DNA of 64,000 nt from Myrica gale (Eukaryota > Streptophyta > Magnoliopsida > Fagales > Myricaceae). The notes beneath the pieces were generated by a model. It was not told the origin of the DNA. It ran no database searches and worked only from the letters and a program-made list of their open reading frames with translations. The stretch lies in contig OZ005616.1 of NCBI GenBank assembly GCA_963930655.1, positions 24,130,922 through 24,194,921 on the forward strand. The letters are read 5' to 3'. The position numbers were made by a program, and so were the translations under genes. Of the stretch, positions 12,797 to 23,064 are shown piece by piece; position 1 is the first letter of the stretch; the number at the start of each line of letters is the position of its first letter.

Positions 12797-14299
12797 GTTC
12801 TCGTCCTTAAATAACCTAGATCAAGCACCGCCGCCTGAATCTCAATTGAGGAGATGTAATCTATATTCAATTTTCCCAAATCGTCCACCTTCCCTTCTTT
12901 ATAAATTTGACCTCGTTCTCCCACGAATCGCCAACCATGGTGGACCAATACTCGTAGTACACCTATAAAATAACATAGATAATTAATAACAAGTTGACCT
13001 GCAACTATTAACAAGTTTTGTTAATTTCATATATTAACAAACACATTTATTTATAGCTTGAATTGAACGATATTACTGTCCATCACTATCTATTGCAAAC
13101 AAAAAAGAAGCATAATACAAGCAAATAAATAAACGATATTGCAAATAAATAAACAACTACTAAGCAAAAAAAAACCCAAATAAATAAACAACCATAACAT
13201 ACATCATGTATACAATCGGGGAACAAGCAAAAATAATTTGCATTGCACCTGAATTTTCAATGCCTTCTCAATAAGCTCTATTTCCATTTCAAAAATAAAA
13301 GTGGTTACCGGTATTACCAGAGCCGGAATTTCAAATTTCGGCTCCGGTATCGGTAATAACCAAAGACCTATATTGACATTCGGTTCCGGTCCGGCATTCC
13401 GAAAATCCTGATACTGGAATTCGGAATTCCGGTAGTTATATATGGGCTGATTTTAGGCCCATTTTGTGCCCAAAATTTCAATTTTTCTGGCTTCTAATTC
13501 TAGGCTTATTAATTATTATACAATGGCTTTAGACTTGATTTTTTTGGTAGGTTTTTGAAGATGGATGTTGGATCCAAAATGACAAAATTTAATTGGATAT
13601 TGGATCCAATACTTTTTAATTCATTTACATATTTCAATTCTATAATTGTTTCAATTGCATTAAATTAATAAATTACATACATACACTAATGAAAGAAAAA
13701 TGATAAAAAAATTTAAATAACAAATTTACAAATTACAAATAAATATATAAATAAAATCTACAAATAATACAAATTTACATTCTGAAAAAAATCTACAAAT
13801 ATTAGAAATTGGATAGTTGAATTGAAAGAAATAAAATGTTGGTCATTTAATCAAAACAGCACTATCATATGGTTATGATAGTGTTAGTTTTGTATGACCT
13901 TTTTATTTATATCTATAATATTTAATGACCAACTACAAAATATTTGCCACTAATGAGTAAACTAATTTAAATTTTAACTAATGCATAACATAACACCTAA
14001 TTGATTATTTTTCATTTTCCAAAATAATGAAACATCACCATATCAAAATGATCAATTTTACAAAATAATGAAAATTAAGATATATGTGCACAACACCATG
14101 TCCATCATTAAAAAAATCCAAATCCAATCGTCCACGTCAAGAGTCACGCTATCCGTGTTGGAGACCAAGATAATAGATATCAGTTGTGTAGGTTATTAGT
14201 CATGTCCAGAAACAAAGATTTAGAAAAAAGAACATTTAAAAAAAAACATGTAACAATTAAAATGAACTAAACAAAGAAAGCATTACCTTTTTCACATTA

Positions 14300-16800
14300 T
14301 AACTTCCAAATGTTCCATCACCAATCTCAGGTTCACGTTCAGCATTTTCATGAATGTCCACAAATTGCAATCAATTTTGAGCATAAATAAGACCCTCAAT
14401 TGTTTTCGGAGGCAGAAAGCTTCGAAAAGCATCCAATACATGCCCTCATGTGCTGAAGACCGACTCCGATGGTACAGTTGTAATGGGGATGACAAGTACA
14501 TCTCGAACAATCCAAGCAAGTATAGGGAACTTAAACTGATTCTCTTTCCATCAAGCCAGAATATAAAAATCCTCGATCTTAGGTTGAGAAGGCTTCATCA
14601 GATATCTATCTACCTCAGACGTGATTTCTAGGACATCATCCTCCTTCATGAAACACATATATTCATTCCACATCCGTACTTTTGTACCATTTCTACCAAA
14701 ACTAGAACCACCAGCTTCACTTGTTGTCCTTTGACGCCTTGAAGTATTTTCACAACCAAAAATAATATTATACTCTATAAACAATTGATCCAATGTACTT
14801 CTAACCAAATCAGTCATTGCTCGACCCTCCTCCTTGCCCAATGTCTTAGAGAACAAAAAACGCAACTACTTGAACTTCAATTGGGGATCAAGTGTTGCTG
14901 CCACAAACAATAGACTATTCACATCCTTCAGATTACCCTAATATTTTTCATACTTTACTTGCATCCTCTTTGCCATATCCACCAACGATGCATCCTCACT
15001 TTGAGCAAATTTCTTCAACTGGATGTGAATCAAAGTCAACTGCGTACAAAATATGTTTATAGAAATAGTCTTTGAAGTAAATATCTTCAGTGTGACATCA
15101 TAAAACAACTTCAAAAAGTTGTTAAAATGCCTCACATGCTCCCAATGCTCTGTAGTTGGAGGCACTAACTCATTCTTCTCATGTCCATCATCATTTAAGA
15201 AATCCAAAAACTTCATCCCAGCATCGAACGCTAATATATCACTAAAAACTTCTTCATACTTCGCTGCAGACTCCAACATAATATACGTCGAATTTCACCT
15301 TATAGATACATCAAGTTGCAAGAATTTATCTGTAGGAAGTGACCTCTTACTCACACAACTTCTAAAATAATCCAACCAACCCTACTGCGAGAGGGACGCC
15401 TCGTGAACCGGGCTTCTAGAGATGGGGCCTTTTGGCGAAGCCAAGTCAATTCCGGGCCAACAAACCCTGCCACTGATGAAAAGGCCCTATGGAGTAAATG
15501 GAAGTGTGTATGCTGTCACACTCCCTGCCTTTCAAAGGTGCCTAGAGGACGGGCAAAACATAGCAAAACGATGACCCGGGAGCGGATTCCCCACCAGCAA
15601 AGGGGCAAGAGACAAATCTTTTTCCATAGCCGGGGTCCGGAGGTTTCTCGTAGCCGCAGAAGCTACGACATGGGCATAGCTAGGTGCTGGCTTAAGTACT
15701 GGTGAAAGTACCTAAACTACAGGTAGTCATTCCCCTTGTTCCTTTAGTCTTTTCAACGGTACTGGAACAGTAAAGCTTCATAGGGTCTTTCTGTCCAGGT
15801 GCAGGTAGTCCGCATCTTTACAGACATGTCTATTTCATCGAGCCTCTCTCCGAAATAGTGCCCAGATCATTACGCCTTTCGTGTCGTTGAGGGGATGACT
15901 TAACATGTTTCACACAATTTCTAACCCTAACCACCTAATCATCCAAAATTTTCAAACCATCTTGCACAATCAAGTTTAAGATATATGCACAACACCTCAT
16001 ATGTATAAATTCATGCACATAAACAACTCCCCTCACCCTACCATCACCATGTGTCACTTGTCTCTTTTTAAAATCATTAACTGCAACATCATTAGATGAT
16101 ACATTATCCACTATAATCGCAAGAGCCTTATCAATCCCTCACTCATGCCCGCAATCCTTCAATTATGTTGCAATTGTAACACCTATGTGATCAATCACTC
16201 TACGAAATCCAAGGATCCTTTTGTGAAACAAATTTAGAATCAATAAAATGGCTAGTCACAGACATATAGCTCATATTTTGAACAGAAGTCCACATGTCGG
16301 TTGTATAACAAATCTTAAGACGCGTTCCCAAAATGATATTCCTAAACTTATTATTCTAATCAAGATAAAGACTCATATAATCCTTCATCATTGTATATCG
16401 AAAGGGCATCTTAAATCGGGGCTCAAGTTCATGAATCATATCTTTGAACCCATAATTGCTCACCACTCTAAATGGCAAATCATCGACGATTATGAATCGA
16501 GCGATGACCCTCCTAACCTTCTTCTCATCATACGTATCTATCTTCATCTCCCTAACCACATACTCTTTCACCAATTTTGAAGAACCATCGTGAGTGAACG
16601 TCGATTGAGAGAAGTCCAACTTACTTTGCTTTCGTTGATAGGCTAAACAACCCTTCAAGTGAGATCTCATACCGGAGGTCCCTTGACGGGTGTGGTGAAC
16701 CTCAACCGCGTGATTACAATAGTTACATTTTGCTATTGGCTTCTCTGGATCAGTCACTTTTTTGTCCCTTGTGAAATGATCTCAAATGGGAGACGTTTGA
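14300..16800 (-). pseudogene. BED zinc-finger hAT transposase, interrupted
   Basis: The N-terminus (16.36-16.76 kb) carries a BED finger, C-N-Y-C ... H-LKGC (ligands in CNYCNHAVEVHH and MRSHLKGC), followed by the region ending LPFRVVSNYGFKDMIHELEP. The middle block has LDVSIR, a stop, NSTYIMLESAAKYEEVF (the conserved LDVPTRWNSTY site with W changed to a stop). The C-terminal dimerisation domain (hATC) is around 14.35-14.65 kb (EVDRYLMKP, FPILAWIVRDVLVIPI, SESVFSTGG). The RNC-VKH and RSCVSKRSLP parts of one helix are separated by a foreign 0.5-kb insert at 15.38-15.89 kb. Several stops and shifts are present. It belongs to the RICESLEEPER-type plant hAT group. Confidence 0.85.
15378..15889 (-). 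other. Organellar DNA insert with a large-subunit rRNA fragment (NUMT-like)
   Basis: From about 15764 to 15883 the minus strand reads as a bacterial/organellar 23S-type rRNA segment: CACGAAAGGCGTAA, GATCTGGGCACT, GTGCAGGTAGTCCGC in complement, GGACAGAAAGACCCTATGA and AGCTTTACTG are near-invariant. Continuation as CTGTTCC suggests mitochondrial 26S rather than plastid 23S. The rest (15378-15763) is GC-richer than its surroundings and joins the rRNA piece out of normal order, so the insert is either rearranged mitochondrial DNA or two fragments joined. It is inserted into the hAT transposase reading frame. It is not a functional rRNA gene. Confidence 0.75.
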
Positions 16801-18098
16801 GCAACTTTTCTCCTCTTTGGGAGAGGTGGCGCTGACACATCAACACCACCCAATTTATAACATACTCATTATAAAACTAAACATTTCTACAAATATATAC
16901 TAATTCAAATTGCTAAACAATTTCACAATCAAATTGCATTAAAATATATACTATTACATCAACACAATTTCAAACTATTTCAAGAAAATTCAAATTGCAT
17001 CAAAATATATACTCTAAAATATAAGCTCATACTTTCATACACAGATCATTCAAATTGCATTACAATATATACATCAACACAATTTCAAAACCAAATATCC
17101 AATCAATTATCTATCAAACCCACTTCCCAATGCCCAATCTTCAATTGCAAACATATTCACAAATTCAAACAAAACCAAATCTTCCAATGATCCAATCAAG
17201 CTCATCCTCCACAGTTTCACAACCTAATATATACTCTAAAATTCTAAATTAACTAATGAACTACAATAAATAATTAACTAAATAAGTGAATAAATTTTTA
17301 CCTCAATGCAACGCACTGACCACTGACCAGTTTGACCACACACGACAAACTTGAAAAATCACAATCTTGTGAGTTGTAACCTATACTAAAAAAATTAATT
17401 ACTTAACAGATAATGAAATGAAAAAGTTACGAACAACTAAACAACTAATTATAATGAAAATGAAATTGAAAAAATAAACTAAAAGAGAGAGGCATAGTTG
17501 TTCGAAATCGAGAGAGAAAAGAGAGAGAGACATAGAGGGCCAAAGGGATTAGAGGAAGAAAGGCAGAGAGTCTTTGTTGGACCTATTTCGGCGGAGAGGA
17601 AGTTGTCATTTGGCCTTCGACGGCGTCACGGGCTCACGGAGTCACAGCCAGGAGGTGAGGAGAGAACAGTGCGTGAGAGATTGTCCGCCAAGAGTCCAAG
17701 ACCAGAGGGAAGACTCGGAGAGAGCGTGAGAGACTAGAGAGAGAGCTGAGCTCGAGAGACTAGAGAGAGAAAGAGAGCTACGTGACAACATGAGCAGTGA
17801 GGTGAGAGAGAGAGAGAGAGAGAGAGAGTAGCTAGCTAAGACCTCGTAAGAGAGATAGAGAGAAAATGTTGAACTAAGGGAGATCGGGTCCCGTAGGGTT
17901 TTGAAATAAAACCCTAGGACCAAACCTGTGCGTTTTGGATTTTTTTTTAAAATACCCGGTACTGGAATTCTACCTTGTTTCGACGGAATTACCGATACCG
18001 GTATTTTCATATACCGTATATGGTGGGCGGTGGCAGGAACCGATACCGAAACTATAATTCCGGTATTGGCAAAATATTTGCTCACCCCTATTCGAAAA

Positions 18099-18664
18099 TG
18101 AAGGAACTCCTCAACTCAAGAACACACAACAACATTTAAAGCATCAACCATTTGCAAACCCTAAGGCCTTCATCTAAAAGCCTAATAGACCTCTATGTGT
18201 TTCAAGCTACCAGTCAACCAAAACCTAAGGACCTACAGCTTTTATAATGGACAACAGGATAGAAGACATAAGAAATCACGTGCATTTACAGGTGGGTCTA
18301 CACTAAAAGACATCGAAAGCATAATGACAAAGCTGTTACAAAAACCCAATCAATAGAGGCAGTCAATTCGGTTTTTGGTCCTTCCATGAGACATTTTTTG
18401 TCTCGGAGTCTACTTGCAACGGTTTCGTTTGGAGAACCAAGATTTTAGTCCACTTACTCACCTGCACAAAAGGTACATAAATGAACGCGTAAGATACAAA
18501 AAATGACCATAAAGAATGGGCATTTACAGGTGGGTGCACCGAGCCCCTCAAATCAATTTGGGGTGAAGATCACTATGTGCTAGGGCAATGGTGTTCTCTT
18601 ATTCGGAGGGGGGGATCACGAACATTTTGCCAATTTTGAGTTTCCATGTTTCTTTCTATTCGTT
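18099..18664. other. MULE interior, no gene recognised
   Basis: This continues the MULE sequence interrupted by the hAT at 13.29 kb. A 'catttacaggtgggt' segment occurs twice (about 18283 and 18529). No supported coding frame is seen; a leader or upstream part of the transposase gene is possible. Confidence 0.4.
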
Positions 18665-18949
18665 TAAGTAAAAGAGTGAGTTTTGTCTTAAGGGGTTGTC
18701 TGTCGTTTAGCATTGGGGGTTTTAATTATAAACGATGCTTTTGATTAAATTGGGTCTGACGTGTTATTCTGACTAACGTGTTAAATTGCTGATATGGCGT
18801 TTTATTCCGTTATAAATTAGACGAAACATGGACGACAAGACCAGATCGTCACGAGGGTATAGATTTAGTGATCATATTGTAAAAAAATGAAACTTAGTGA
18901 TTAAATAGTCAGCGTGGTATAAACTTAGTGATTATATTGTTAATCTCCC
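18665..18949 (-). repeat. MULE right terminal inverted repeat
   Basis: Complement of 7915-8200. The outer end is CTCCC at 18945-18949. Confidence 0.85.
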
Positions 18950-18958
18950 TAAATTTTG

Positions 18959-19669
18959 ATAACTTTAAGTTCTATATATTCAAACGTAGTAGTTAATTGA
19001 AATTTGCTTTAATGGTTTAGAATCAAAGTGACGTTATCATTCAGTTTTTTTTTTCAGATTGGGTTCTAGAGGCCCATAACTTAAGTAGTAATCCTTTTGT
19101 TGGTTATGACAGCAACCTCTAAGTCAATAAATTATGAGAAAAGGATTACTTCATTGGCCCTAATTCCCTTTTTTTCTTTTCAGTTATTTAATAGCTTTTT
19201 TTCTAAGCCAGTCATTTAATAGTTGTTGTGCACTATATTGACATTTACTAGAGCGATTGCTGGTGTATCTTGCCCTTCCATTTGAATTTTGGTTGGTAAG
19301 GCTGAAAACTAACCTGCTCGGGGATTGGCCCAGGTTCTATGAGATGGGCTTCCCGTCTGATCTCGAAATTGAATAACACATGATCGGGATCTAAAGGGTA
19401 GGGAGAAAGATCACCAACAGTCCAACATCATATTAAATACCGTACCTAAAACAAAAACAAAAGAGAAAATAGTAATGCGGGTTCAATCCTAGTGCCCAAT
19501 CTTACACCTGCACATACCCCCATCCATCTATAATTGGTTATTTCAACAGCCAACTCATAATTCCATTGACCTTCTCTTTTCTTTCTTCTTCTCGTTTTGT
19601 GCAGCTCATACATACCTTCAGCACTTTCTATCCCAGAAGCTGTGCAGTCCTTCATCACACCCAGCACAA
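18959..19669. other. Intergenic sequence upstream of the esterase pseudogene
   Basis: Contains no conserved reading frame. It should include the old promoter and leader of the carboxylesterase. The in-frame triplets before 19670 give no Met close to the expected protein start. Confidence 0.45.
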
Positions 19670-20641
19670 CCAGCCCTCCTATGGAAGACTCGCCTATCCG
19701 TCTCCGTCCTGTCCACTGTTACTGACGTCGTTCGCCGTCCTAACGGCACTATCAACCGCCGTCTTATGTCCCTCCTCGATTTCACATCACCTCTGACTCC
19801 CAATCCCATCAAGGGCGTGAAGTCCTCTGACATCACCGTCGACCCCACCCGCAACCTCTGGTTTCGTCTCTTCACTCCCACCACCACTACCACCGCCACT
19901 TCCCTCCCTGTCTTTATATTCTTCCACGGAGGCGGCTTCACCTTCCTCTCCCCCTCCTCCAAAGCCTACGATGCAGTTTGCCGTCGGTTCGCACGCAAAC
20001 TTCTTGCTGTTGTTGTCTTCGTTAATTACCGTCTCTGTCCTGAGCATCGCTTCCCTTCTCAATACGACGACGGTTTCGACGTCCTTAAATTCCTGGACCG
20101 TCATCACGACCAACAGGTATTGCCGGCGATTGCCGACTCGTCCAAGTGTTTCTTGGCCGGTGATAGCGCTGGCGGGAACTTGGCCCACCACGTGGCCGTT
20201 CGTGCGTGTCGGGAGAGATTCCGGGTGGTTAAGGTGATTGAGCTGGTACCGATCCAGCCGTTCTTCGGGGGAGAGGAGCGGACAGAGTCGGAGATTCGAT
20301 TTTCGAGGGCTCCGGTGGTTTTGGTGGCCCGTACCGATTGGATGTGGACGGTGTTCTTGCCCGAGTTGGCGAACCGGGACCACGAGGCATCCAATGTGAG
20401 TGGGCCTAATGCGGTCGATATTTCGGGTTTGGATTATCCGGAGGCAATCGTGTTCGTCGGGGGTTTCAACCCATTATAGGACTGGCAAAGGAGGTACTAC
20501 GAATGGCTGAAGAAATCCGGGAAAGAGGCGCGGCTGATTGAGTATCCAAGCTCGATCCACGCGTTTTATGTGTTTCCCGAATTGTCGGAGTCGTCGCAGT
20601 TGTTTGCACAAGTGAAGGACTTCGTTTGCTCCAAAATTTAA
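19670..20641 (+). pseudogene. CXE18-like carboxylesterase, intronless pseudogene
   Basis: Plant alpha/beta-hydrolase of the carboxylesterase (CXE/GID1) family; active relatives hydrolyse small esters. In one frame: [20 protein letters not shown] from 19676, [15 protein letters not shown], the oxyanion-hole motif HGGG ([12 protein letters not shown]), [16 protein letters not shown], and the nucleophile elbow GDSAGG followed by NLAHHVA. The acid site reads GGFNPL where the family has GFDPL, so the catalytic Asp is Asn. Two codons later TAG (20477-20479) stops the frame. The frame then reopens as [16 protein letters not shown] ... IHAFYVFPE, with the catalytic His, to TAA at 20639-20641. No in-frame ATG precedes the conserved N-terminus; the first is at 19766, inside the domain. 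Start loss, acid-residue loss and a stop together argue for a dead gene. A 237-residue product could still be made from 19766 but would lack Asp and His. Confidence 0.85.
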
Positions 20642-21159
20642 ACTATGGAGACTCTTGTCCATTGGATTTGGAAAATTAATATAGTATGTTTACTACTTGT
20701 ACCAACCGATGCTGATTTGTATGCCCCATAGCATACCCAATTCTAGCTTTTGTAAACCTTCTTATTTTTTCCTTTCTGGTTCTTCGTTACATTCCAAACA
20801 ATTCGTTGTCGAAAAATGGAGCATCTGTGATGACTGTTCCGAAGACTATAGGCTCTGAGGTGAAAATTTTTGTAACGGAGGATCTGGAAAAGGCTGCCTC
20901 AGATTGGGCTGCGGCTTAAGGAACATTGGCAGCACCTTACAGCACAAATACGGGCCCAGGCTCGGACAATGAGTCAATGACCAACATGCACAGATAGGGA
21001 TGTTCATTGTGATAAAATTGTAAGAATTTTAAGTGGTGTGAATATTTAGGTTAGGTTAGAGTTGTATTGGTATTTGTAAGTTTGTTGTTTGTAGATTATT
21101 TTTATTCATATGGGTGAAGAAAATAAAAAGTAAAATAATATTGTTTGTTTATAATATTT
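20642..21159. other. Intergenic sequence after the esterase pseudogene
   Basis: Former 3' UTR and AT-rich sequence. Nothing else recognised. Confidence 0.45.
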
Positions 21160-21432
21160 AAGAAAATTGGTAATATGGTCACTGGGTTTCATTTTTTTAT
21201 TATATGATCACGCAGTCCATACTCTCGTGAATATTTGGTCTTACCGTCAAACTTCCGTCAATCTATTTAACGAAATATCCTGCCACGTCAGCTTTTTAAC
21301 ACTTCAATATCACACATCAGTCATAATCCTTAAGCAAAACGTTACATTTAGTCATTTAAATTAAAAGGAAATTGACAATATGATCACTAGGTTTATACCA
21401 CGCTGACGATTTAGTCACTAGGTTTTCATTTT
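21160..21432. repeat. MULE-end-derived repeat, two direct copies of a terminal block
   Basis: Starts AAAATTGGTAATATGGTCAC, runs through a 'catactctcgtga' block and a 'ccacgtcagc' block, then restarts at 21371 as AAATTGACAATATGATCAC. The family is the same as the terminal repeats of the large MULE (7.9 and 18.9 kb) and the repeat near 30336. No inverted partner is visible nearby. The second copy is cut off by the Pack-MULE-like element that begins at 21433. Confidence 0.75.
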
Positions 21433-21635
21433 TGTGAAATTACACTTTGTACCCACGAACTATGGGGTACCTGACAGTTTGCACCCCTTTGTCTTGATTT
21501 CGTGCTATTGAGTCCCCAAATTTCTGATTTACGTCGATTGCCACCTCAAAGCCAATTTCTCCGTTAAGACTGACGGTATTAAGCGTACATGACGTCCACG
21601 TGAGGCACTTAAATTTTTTTTCACCATTTTGCCCT
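21433..21635 (+). repeat. Pack-MULE left terminal inverted repeat
   Basis: Roughly 190-200 bp, complementary to 22865-23064 with scattered substitutions. The match fades after the 'gaggcacttaaa' block near 21610-21625. Confidence 0.8.
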
Positions 21636-21919
21636 TCATTATTCTCGAAGACTCGACTTATATGCCCATCACTTGCATCACGTTTCCGTGCTGGTCGAAG
21701 GAAACGAAAATGAACTGCTTGACCCCCCGAAAAATCGAGAAATAAAACAAACTATCGGTCAAAAAGTTAACCAATTTAGAGCTATTTTGCTTTCCATCCG
21801 TAATTCGATCAAGAGTAAACTAAGTTTCTCAGAGTTATAGACTTCAAGTTCATTGTTTGGTGGAAAAGGGGAATTGGAGTGAAAATAAAATTAGTAAAAA
21901 GAAGAAAGAAAAAATAGTT

Positions 21920-22439
21920 GGTACTTGTAGTAAAGGGTGGTCGGAGGGTACTGGTAGTAAATCCCAAAGCTGCGACCAGCTTCACGCAACGACTTGAAGA
22001 TAGTCTTCTTAGGCATCCCTTCAATGAGCAGCTTTGTGTCGTTGTTGGGGAGCCTGTGCGACGTCACCGAATGCACGTACTGTCGGTTTGGCTGTATCGA
22101 AGACGGAACCAATGCGAACCAGCAGTTGTAAACCGCAAACTCCGCCACCAACTCCTTGAAGACCGGCACATTATCGTATGTGAATCCGTTCATGACTGCC
22201 TCCGACATCCCCTTCTCGCTGCGCTCGGCATTGTGAGCGTACCCGTCCATTTTGGGAAGGGAGATTTTTAGCAGCAGATTCCTTGCTCCAGGGCTCCCAA
22301 ACACCTGCTCATAGATGTCTTGGATCGAGTGACCGAGGTTTGGGACTACATACACAGACTTGTCGCCGTAGTGTATTAGCTCTAATGGGTGGTACCGGTT
22401 TTTGAAAACCGGATAGTCTATGAAAGGATTGGCCACCAT
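21920..22439 (-). pseudogene. Captured fragment of a non-specific phospholipase C (NPC) gene
   Basis: An open frame reads GHSIQDIYEQVFG, PKMDGYAHNAE, GMSEAVMNGF, PVFKELVAEFAVYNCWFA, PSSIQPNRQYVHSVTSH, LLIEGMPKKTIFKSL and SFGIYYQYPPTTLYYK, in the order of plant NPC phospholipases (phosphoesterase family). These hydrolyse membrane phospholipids to diacylglycerol. The piece covers only an internal third. The N-terminal ENRSFDH active-site region and the C-terminal half are absent, and the frame runs out soon after 21925. The conserved D-RWFA reads N-CWFA. Located between the inverted ends of the Pack-MULE-like element, it is a transduplicated fragment and not a gene. Confidence 0.85.
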
Positions 22440-22860
22440 TTAAAGCGACGGAGGATGATTCAGCAGATATTTCGTGGGTATACGCAAGCGAAGCGTGACA
22501 AGGTACGAAAGACAGTCGTGGAGCCCGGTGATTGGGGAAAGAGAAAAAGTTATGGAGTATAGCTGAGGGGTTGGTCGCCATGGAAAGAAAGGCGAGGAAG
22601 TGAGTGTAACTATAGAAGGCACAAAGAGACAGAGCATTTCGATATCGTGAGGCCTCATAAAAAACTTTGTATGGACGTAAACCAGAAAGAACGCAAACAA
22701 GATGAGATTATTTCCTTCCACAACGGACGACACGCGAATTTTCCCAGACCCAGGAAATTTCCAGGGCTCAGAAATGACTTCGAGGAGGGGATGAACGCCA
22801 GATCTTTGTGGGTGCTGGGCAAAAGAAAGGAAATGCAAATTTAAATTCTAAACGGATAGA
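22440..22860 (-). other. Second captured(?) segment upstream of the NPC piece
   Basis: Less AT-rich than the surroundings, with an ATG at 22581 (MATNPSAILHNFFSFPN...) in a different frame from the NPC fragment, and another open frame on the same strand from 22838. I do not recognise a family in any frame. It may be a leader or first exon taken from the NPC donor gene or from a second gene. Confidence 0.35.
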
Positions 22861-22864
22861 ATGA

Positions 22865-23064
22865 GGGCAAAACAAGGAGAAAAATTTTAAGTGTCTCATG
22901 TGGACGGCATGTGCGCTTAATACCATCAGTCTTAACGGAGAAATTGACTTCGGGGTGACAATCAATGGAAATCAGAAGTTTGGGGGCTCAATATCACGAA
23001 ATCAAGACATGGGGTGCAAACTGTAGGTACCCCATAATTCAGGGGTAAAAAGTGTAATTTCTCC
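22865..23064 (-). repeat. Pack-MULE right terminal inverted repeat
   Basis: Complement of 21433-21635; the outer end is TTTCTCC at 23058-23064. Confidence 0.8.

Larger units (their letters stand above)
9950..13014 (-). pseudogene. MuDR/MULE transposase, multiply broken
   Basis: Reading leftward on the minus strand: an N-terminal MuDR (PB1-like) domain (VLVHHGWRFVGERG ... IEIQAAVLDLGY, 12.8-13.0 kb); an acidic repeat region (12.3-12.5 kb); the DNA-binding region (FDFAYVHHDKLRVQAQC near 11.9 kb); the transposase core (HCRPIIYVDRCHLKGKYGE, 11.39-11.46 kb, with the first catalytic Asp in YVDRCH); MFPIAYAMVEGE just downstream; the AFKVAMIRIELNY and HCKSNMILNNLTE block (10.86-11.09 kb); a SWIM zinc finger (CSCGKWQLCGILCIHAYA, about 10.53-10.61 kb); and a CCHC knuckle (CENCFTKGHNGHFC, about 10.23-10.29 kb). 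Every domain of the family is present in order, but stops and shifts interrupt it many times, including an 82-bp tandem duplication. It is the autonomous-type transposase of the enclosing MULE, now dead. Confidence 0.85.
13296..18090 (-). mobile_element. hAT element nested in the MULE, about 4.8 kb
   Basis: The right end, read inward on the minus strand, is TAGGGGTGAGCAAATATTTT. The left end begins TAAAAGTGGTTACCGG. Both lead into subterminal sequence full of CCGGTA/CCGATACCGG and GGAATTCCGG motifs. Near-identical 8-bp flanks (TTCAAAAA at 13288-13295, TTCGAAAA at 18091-18098) look like its target duplication. It encodes a BED-finger hAT transposase on the minus strand. From 16.85 to 17.3 kb it holds AT-rich degenerate repeats of a 'caaattgcat-aaaatatata' type; from 17.5 to 17.85 kb it is GA-rich, including a (GA)n run at 17.81-17.83 kb. 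Confidence 0.75.
7829..18949. mobile_element. Decayed Mutator-like element (MULE), about 11 kb, with nested insertions
   Basis: Long terminal inverted repeats bound this region: about 7915-8200 on the left and 18665-18949 on the right. On the right end's minus strand and the left end's plus strand both read AATTRACAATATRR, then a block around CCCTCGTGACGATCTGGTC, then AATAAAACG, then ATTATAATTAAAACCCC and ACGACAGACA, roughly 280 bp. Inside are a MuDR-type transposase (minus), a GRF zinc-finger companion (plus), a simple-sequence tract and a nested hAT. A possible 9-bp target duplication is TAATTTTTG (7906-7914) against TAAATTTTG (18950-18958), 8 of 9. The left end is doubled: an 85-bp unit starts at 7829 and again at 7914. 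Stops in all reading frames make it inactive. Confidence 0.85.
21433..23064. mobile_element. Pack-MULE-like element, 1.63 kb, carrying host gene pieces
   Basis: Long inverted ends: from 21434 GTGAAATTACACTTTGTACC, and from the other end, on the minus strand from 23063, GAGAAATTACACTTTTTACC. The match continues about 190 bp through the GGGGTACCT, TCTTGATTTCGTG and TTTCTCCGTTAAGACTGA blocks. The inside carries a piece of a phospholipase C gene and another AT-poorer piece, but no transposase. Long terminal repeats plus captured gene sequence is the Pack-MULE pattern. I could not find a convincing 9-bp target duplication. It inserted into an older MULE-end repeat. Confidence 0.75.

Noticed and set aside
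15764..15883. A functional rRNA gene
   Set aside because: Only about 120 bp of a roughly 3-kb molecule is present, with substitutions, inside a transposon frame.
19787..20394. Minus-strand open frames across the esterase
   Set aside because: Shadows of the GC-rich esterase frame, no family match.
21433..23064. A real phospholipase C gene
   Set aside because: Only an internal fragment is present, without the N-terminal active-site region or C-terminal half, enclosed by transposon inverted repeats.
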